From positions 322,930-386,929 of the forward strand of contig NZ_JAJAQH010000001.1 of NCBI RefSeq assembly GCF_020523625.1: a DNA stretch of 64,000 nt, read 5' to 3'. Position 1 is the stretch's first letter. Each line of letters starts with the position of its first letter. The notes under the pieces are model-generated. The model had not been told where the DNA came from. It did not search any database and saw only the letters and a program-made list of their open reading frames with translations. The translations under genes and the position numbers were made by a program. This document shows, one piece after another, positions 62,501 to 64,000 of this stretch. This DNA comes from Methylovorus menthalis (GTDB lineage: Bacteria; Pseudomonadota; Gammaproteobacteria; Burkholderiales; Methylophilaceae).

Positions 62501-63161
62501 GCGACACCAGCGGATTAAGCCCGATATTCCCCTTCCACTTCAGGCTGCCGCCATCGGCGGGCAATTTTGCCACGATCAGGTAATCCCCCCGGTCCTCAGG
62601 CAAGGTAGACAAGCCATCCAGCTCCAGACCCAATGGCTGCAATGCCAGCTCGAATGGTTTCGGACGGTTGCGTTCCACATAAGCGACATTCCCGCCTTCG
62701 ATCAAAATATGATCAATCAGCAAGCGCGGCATGCTGGTGGATGGCGTGTCATCCTTGTCTTCATTCAGCTTGGCAATGAGATCAGCCCAATTCAGCCGTC
62801 CATCCGAGCCAATCTCGACGGCGACCTGCGGAGCGGTCAGACGTATATCCTTGATACGCCAGGCAAAGCGAAACAGCCCGCTGGTTTCAAGATTGACATA
62901 CAGGCGGTCAAAGCTCGCCAGTGGTGCGCCATTTTGCCTATTCAGCTTGAGTTGATGGGCCGTCAGGATGAGGCGCAAAGGATCAAACTTTACATGTTCA
63001 ACACTGGCCTGGCTGGCCAGCTTGTTCTCGGCAAACCACGGCAAAATGCGGCGCGCCAGAGGATCCACCGCAAAATAGGCAAATAGCAGATAGGCGACAA
63101 CGAGGCCTGCGAAAATCTTGAATGGGGTGGTGAGCAGTAGCGCCCTGATTCTGCTTAACAT
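59553..63161 (-). CDS. Large DUF748/AsmA-like envelope protein
   Basis: 1202 residues with one N-terminal membrane helix (TTPFKIFAGLVVAYLLFAYF) and the rest probably in the periplasm. The repeated amphipathic strands and the segment DLAIALLEDSDGIIDLNLPV match DUF748, part of the AsmA/TamB-like clan that helps move phospholipids or assemble outer-membrane material. A low-complexity Ala/Ser/Lys linker sits at about 760-800. The C-terminus has an OmpA-like segment (LQTVAKAMEKRPALTLTVTP). GAAGGAGA precedes the ATG. It stands alone between the protease and the Fur-regulated fecI gene. Confidence 0.88.
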   Translation of the reverse strand: MLSRIRALLLTTPFKIFAGLVVAYLLFAYFAVDPLARRILPWFAENKLASQASVEHVKFDPLRLILTAHQLKLNRQNGAPLASFDRLYVNLETSGLFRFAWRIKDIRLTAPQVAVEIGSDGRLNWADLIAKLNEDKDDTPSTSMPRLLIDHILIEGGNVAYVERNRPKPFELALQPLGLELDGLSTLPEDRGDYLIVAKLPADGGSLKWKGNIGLNPLVSQGVLELQGIKLAPLMQIVKHQSLPVRLTQGELQSQLTYSFAMVKSAEQQDPTPEAIVQDLSLALDDVAAEVQGQHGPAQLHLKQLSVAMPRLDFSMRKGTELTFKNMRLGLQKLALQQAKTPLFQLDAIDVQGIDYDLARQHLQVADAVLHAGHIKAARSSNGSLDWQSLIPAANSEPAQTGSRSPAADAAPTRQAFTFDIGRLRLADWRAEYHDASFVHPLDVTLNAFNLELGLGNSEGKLQLRDIQSRVGPVQLQSALYPQPAVTLASLQVQNGAVDVDAQSVSLGAVLLSGLQAQVLRSTSQPLNWQAMLETRSPAASAQAAASPSARQKASNASATKSGPAWKLSLPKLALQDASVHVEDNTTGKPVVLDIERAGIELHDVSLDLGRSIPVKASFKVRQGGQFNADGKLTLSPFKADLKLALNALSLKPLAPYINQFALLRLNDGAVRLNGQLGLKTDQAFSAQFKGGFAVDRLAIAEENGGATFLAWKTLGSDSLKLSLGPDRLHMDELRIVEPQGKFIIHEDKTLNVQRMMRTQPVNSAAGAKANPAPASAPKAQGKATSKNASTGAEATSTFPVSISRVRIDRARLEFADYSLKPQFGTYINSLSGVINGLSTDPNTTAQVELDGKVDEYGSARIRGSLQPFKATDFTDLKLTFRNLEMNRLTPYSGKFAGRRIESGKLSVDLEYKIKQRQMTGENKFVINKLRLGEHVDSPDAVNLPLDLAIALLEDSDGIIDLNLPVSGSLDDPQFSYGKIVWKAFVNVLGKIATAPFRALGNLLGIKSDKLEAVVFDPASAALAPPEQEKLQTVAKAMEKRPALTLTVTPAYDAVADRRALQEQTIRRDVAQRMGLKLSPDEQPGPVDLHNPKVQSAVFQLAQERGPDAKKRGVLGKLKDYLEIAKPEDPAAYESMLQQLKDGVNVPDSALQELATARAASVQQYLQQAAGLAPSRLAQTPIDAARTDGGQIQLKLNLGVSR

Positions 63162-63267
63162 GGCAGTCTCCTTCTTTTTCGGCAGTATAAAACATGCACC
63201 GATCTGGGGCGACCTTGCTTTTGTAAAGTAAAGCCTGCTTGAGGATGCGACGCGACCACCTAAAGCG

Positions 63268-63296
63268 TTGACGCGGTATGCTTACAATCATAAAAT
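63268..63296 (+). promoter_or_regulatory. Sigma-70 promoter for the fecI-like gene
   Basis: TTGACG (63268-63273), 17 bases, TAAAAT (63291-63296): five of six matches at each element with the optimal spacing. The -10 element overlaps the Fur box. Confidence 0.75.
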
Positions 63297-63314
63297 GAGA
63301 ACCATTCTCATTAA
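63292..63314. promoter_or_regulatory. Fur box in front of the ECF sigma gene
   Basis: AATGAGAA (63294-63301) and TTCTCATT (63305-63312) are perfect arms around three bases, inside an A/T flank. This is a close match to the Fur consensus GATAATGATAATCATTATC in its alternating pattern. Iron-bound Fur here would block RNA polymerase at the overlapping -10 element, so the gene would be iron-repressed. Confidence 0.8.
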
Positions 63315-63325
63315 AAATAGACCGC

Positions 63326-63823
63326 ATGTCTGCCCATCATCATGCCGCCCTGCACGCACTTTATCGTGATCACCATGGCTGGCTTTCCCATTGGTTGCGA
63401 AACAAACTGGGCTGCACCCAGCAGGCGGCAGACCTCGCCCAGAACACCTTCATCCGGGTACTGCAATCGCGGCAGCTCATGCACTTGCAGGAGCCTCGCG
63501 CATTTCTTACGGTATTGGCCAAGCGCGAGCTTTATACCTTCTGGCGACGGCGCGACCTAGAGCAAGCCTATCTGCAAGCGCTTGCCCAGCAACCCCAGGC
63601 CAACCAGCCCTCTCCTGAAGACATGCTGCTCATCCGCGAAGCCATCGCTGCGCTGGACCAACTTTTGAATGGCCTGGCCCCCAATATCCGGCAAGCTTTT
63701 TTGCTCAGTCGGCTGGATGGACTTACCCATGTGCAGATTGCGGAGTCCATGGGCAAGTCTGTGGCCACCATCGAGCGCTACATGAAGCAGGCTTTGTTGC
63801 ATTGCTATCTGTCATCAAAATGA
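63326..63823 (+). CDS. FecI-like ECF sigma factor
   Basis: 165 residues. It has a sigma region 2 (GCTQQAADLAQNTFIRVLQS) and region 4 (QAFLLSRLDGLTHVQIAESM, then GKSVATIERYMKQALLHCYL). FecI-type sigma factors are switched on by a cognate FecR in the inner membrane when a TonB-dependent receptor binds its ferric siderophore. The stop overlaps the fecR start by 4 bp (ATGA). The Fur box upstream supports an iron role; the siderophore is unknown. Confidence 0.94.
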   Translation: MSAHHHAALHALYRDHHGWLSHWLRNKLGCTQQAADLAQNTFIRVLQSRQLMHLQEPRAFLTVLAKRELYTFWRRRDLEQAYLQALAQQPQANQPSPEDMLLIREAIAALDQLLNGLAPNIRQAFLLSRLDGLTHVQIAESMGKSVATIERYMKQALLHCYLSSK

Positions 63824-64000
63824 AGAACAAAAAACCCATGACTAGTCAGGCAATAGATCCGGTGGTACTGGCAGCCATCGACTGGATGGTCAGGCTGGAC
63901 AATGGTCATGCTCCGGCAGATGTGCACACGGGTTTTGAACGCTGGATGGCAGCGAGCGATCGCCACCGCCAAGCTTGGCAGGAGATGACCCGTGCCTTGC
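63820..64000 (+). CDS. FecR family anti-sigma protein, N-terminal part
   Basis: Only 60 codons are in the window. The ATG at 63820 overlaps the fecI stop. The protein reads MKNKKPMTSQAIDP, then AAIDWMVRLDNGHAPADVHT and FERWMAASDRHRQAWQEMTR, the DUF4880 domain with its conserved W-F-W-x5-H-R-A-W pattern. FecR binds the sigma factor and spans the inner membrane. A TonB-dependent receptor gene is expected just beyond the edge. Confidence 0.9.
   Translation, partial: MKNKKPMTSQAIDPVVLAAIDWMVRLDNGHAPADVHTGFERWMAASDRHRQAWQEMTRAL

Noticed and set aside
1-64000. tRNA, rRNA, insertion sequences, prophage or integrase genes
   Set aside because: No cloverleaf-like or ribosomal sequence, transposase motif, or terminal repeat was noticed; the gaps are short and AT-richer as expected for promoters.

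Overview
The window reads as a chromosomal segment of a motile, free-living Gram-negative bacterium, most likely a betaproteobacterium. The evidence is two RND efflux systems with periplasmic adaptors, an outer-membrane channel protein, RdgC, a long-form IF-1 of the type betaproteobacteria carry as a second copy, and moderately GC-rich codon use. Some features would fit the Methylophilaceae, but no diagnostic methylotrophy gene is present, so family placement is only a guess. No rRNA, tRNA, CRISPR array, prophage or insertion sequence was recognised.

Layout. 1-5.2 kb: the start of a zinc-type alcohol dehydrogenase gene with a divergent LysR regulator, a GT39-type membrane glycosyltransferase, and a PAS-GGDEF-EAL protein. 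5.2-20.4 kb (all minus strand): a complete chemotaxis cluster. In transcription order it encodes a soluble receptor-like protein, CheY, a STAS protein, CheA, three consecutive MCP-CheW pairs (with a DUF2490 outer-membrane-type protein after the first), CheR, CheD and CheB, then the c-di-GMP enzyme. The three receptors share nearly the same signalling domain and the same C-terminal EFVKF tail. They differ in carrying about 1, 5 and 11 HAMP-like units, and the last has no membrane segment. A sigma-28-like promoter lies upstream of the cluster between two palindromes.

20.9-27.3 kb: a tripartite AcrAB/OprM-like efflux operon with a divergent TetR regulator and a 24-bp palindromic operator. 27.4-41.8 kb: signalling and metabolic genes, namely three more c-di-GMP proteins (one an 1148-residue fusion of substrate-binding, PAS, GGDEF and EAL domains), ChaN, two short-chain dehydrogenases with divergent regulators, a YgjP-type metallopeptidase, small unknown proteins, a DedA-rhodanese fusion and a Pmp3-family protein.

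42-52.5 kb: mostly housekeeping and stress genes (MgtC family, a YegD-like Hsp70, RdgC, a transglutaminase-like protein, YjfB, SelO, a Sel1-repeat protein, a CorC/HlyC family protein, CspA, IF-1 and small unknowns). At 52.5-53.0 kb an intergenic stretch ends in a strong rho-independent terminator without an obvious gene, which suggests a small RNA. 53-64 kb: an AraC regulator, a second RND permease plus adaptor without its own outer-membrane factor, a trypsin-like protease with a TPR tail, a very large DUF748/AsmA-like protein, and at the right edge a Fur-boxed FecI/FecR pair that continues past the window.

The theme is environmental sensing: one elaborated chemotaxis array, four GGDEF proteins (three also with EAL) and two multidrug-type pumps. 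The strongest candidates for something undescribed are the triplicated MCP-CheW cassette with its graded poly-HAMP expansion and the orphan terminator at 52.84-52.86 kb.
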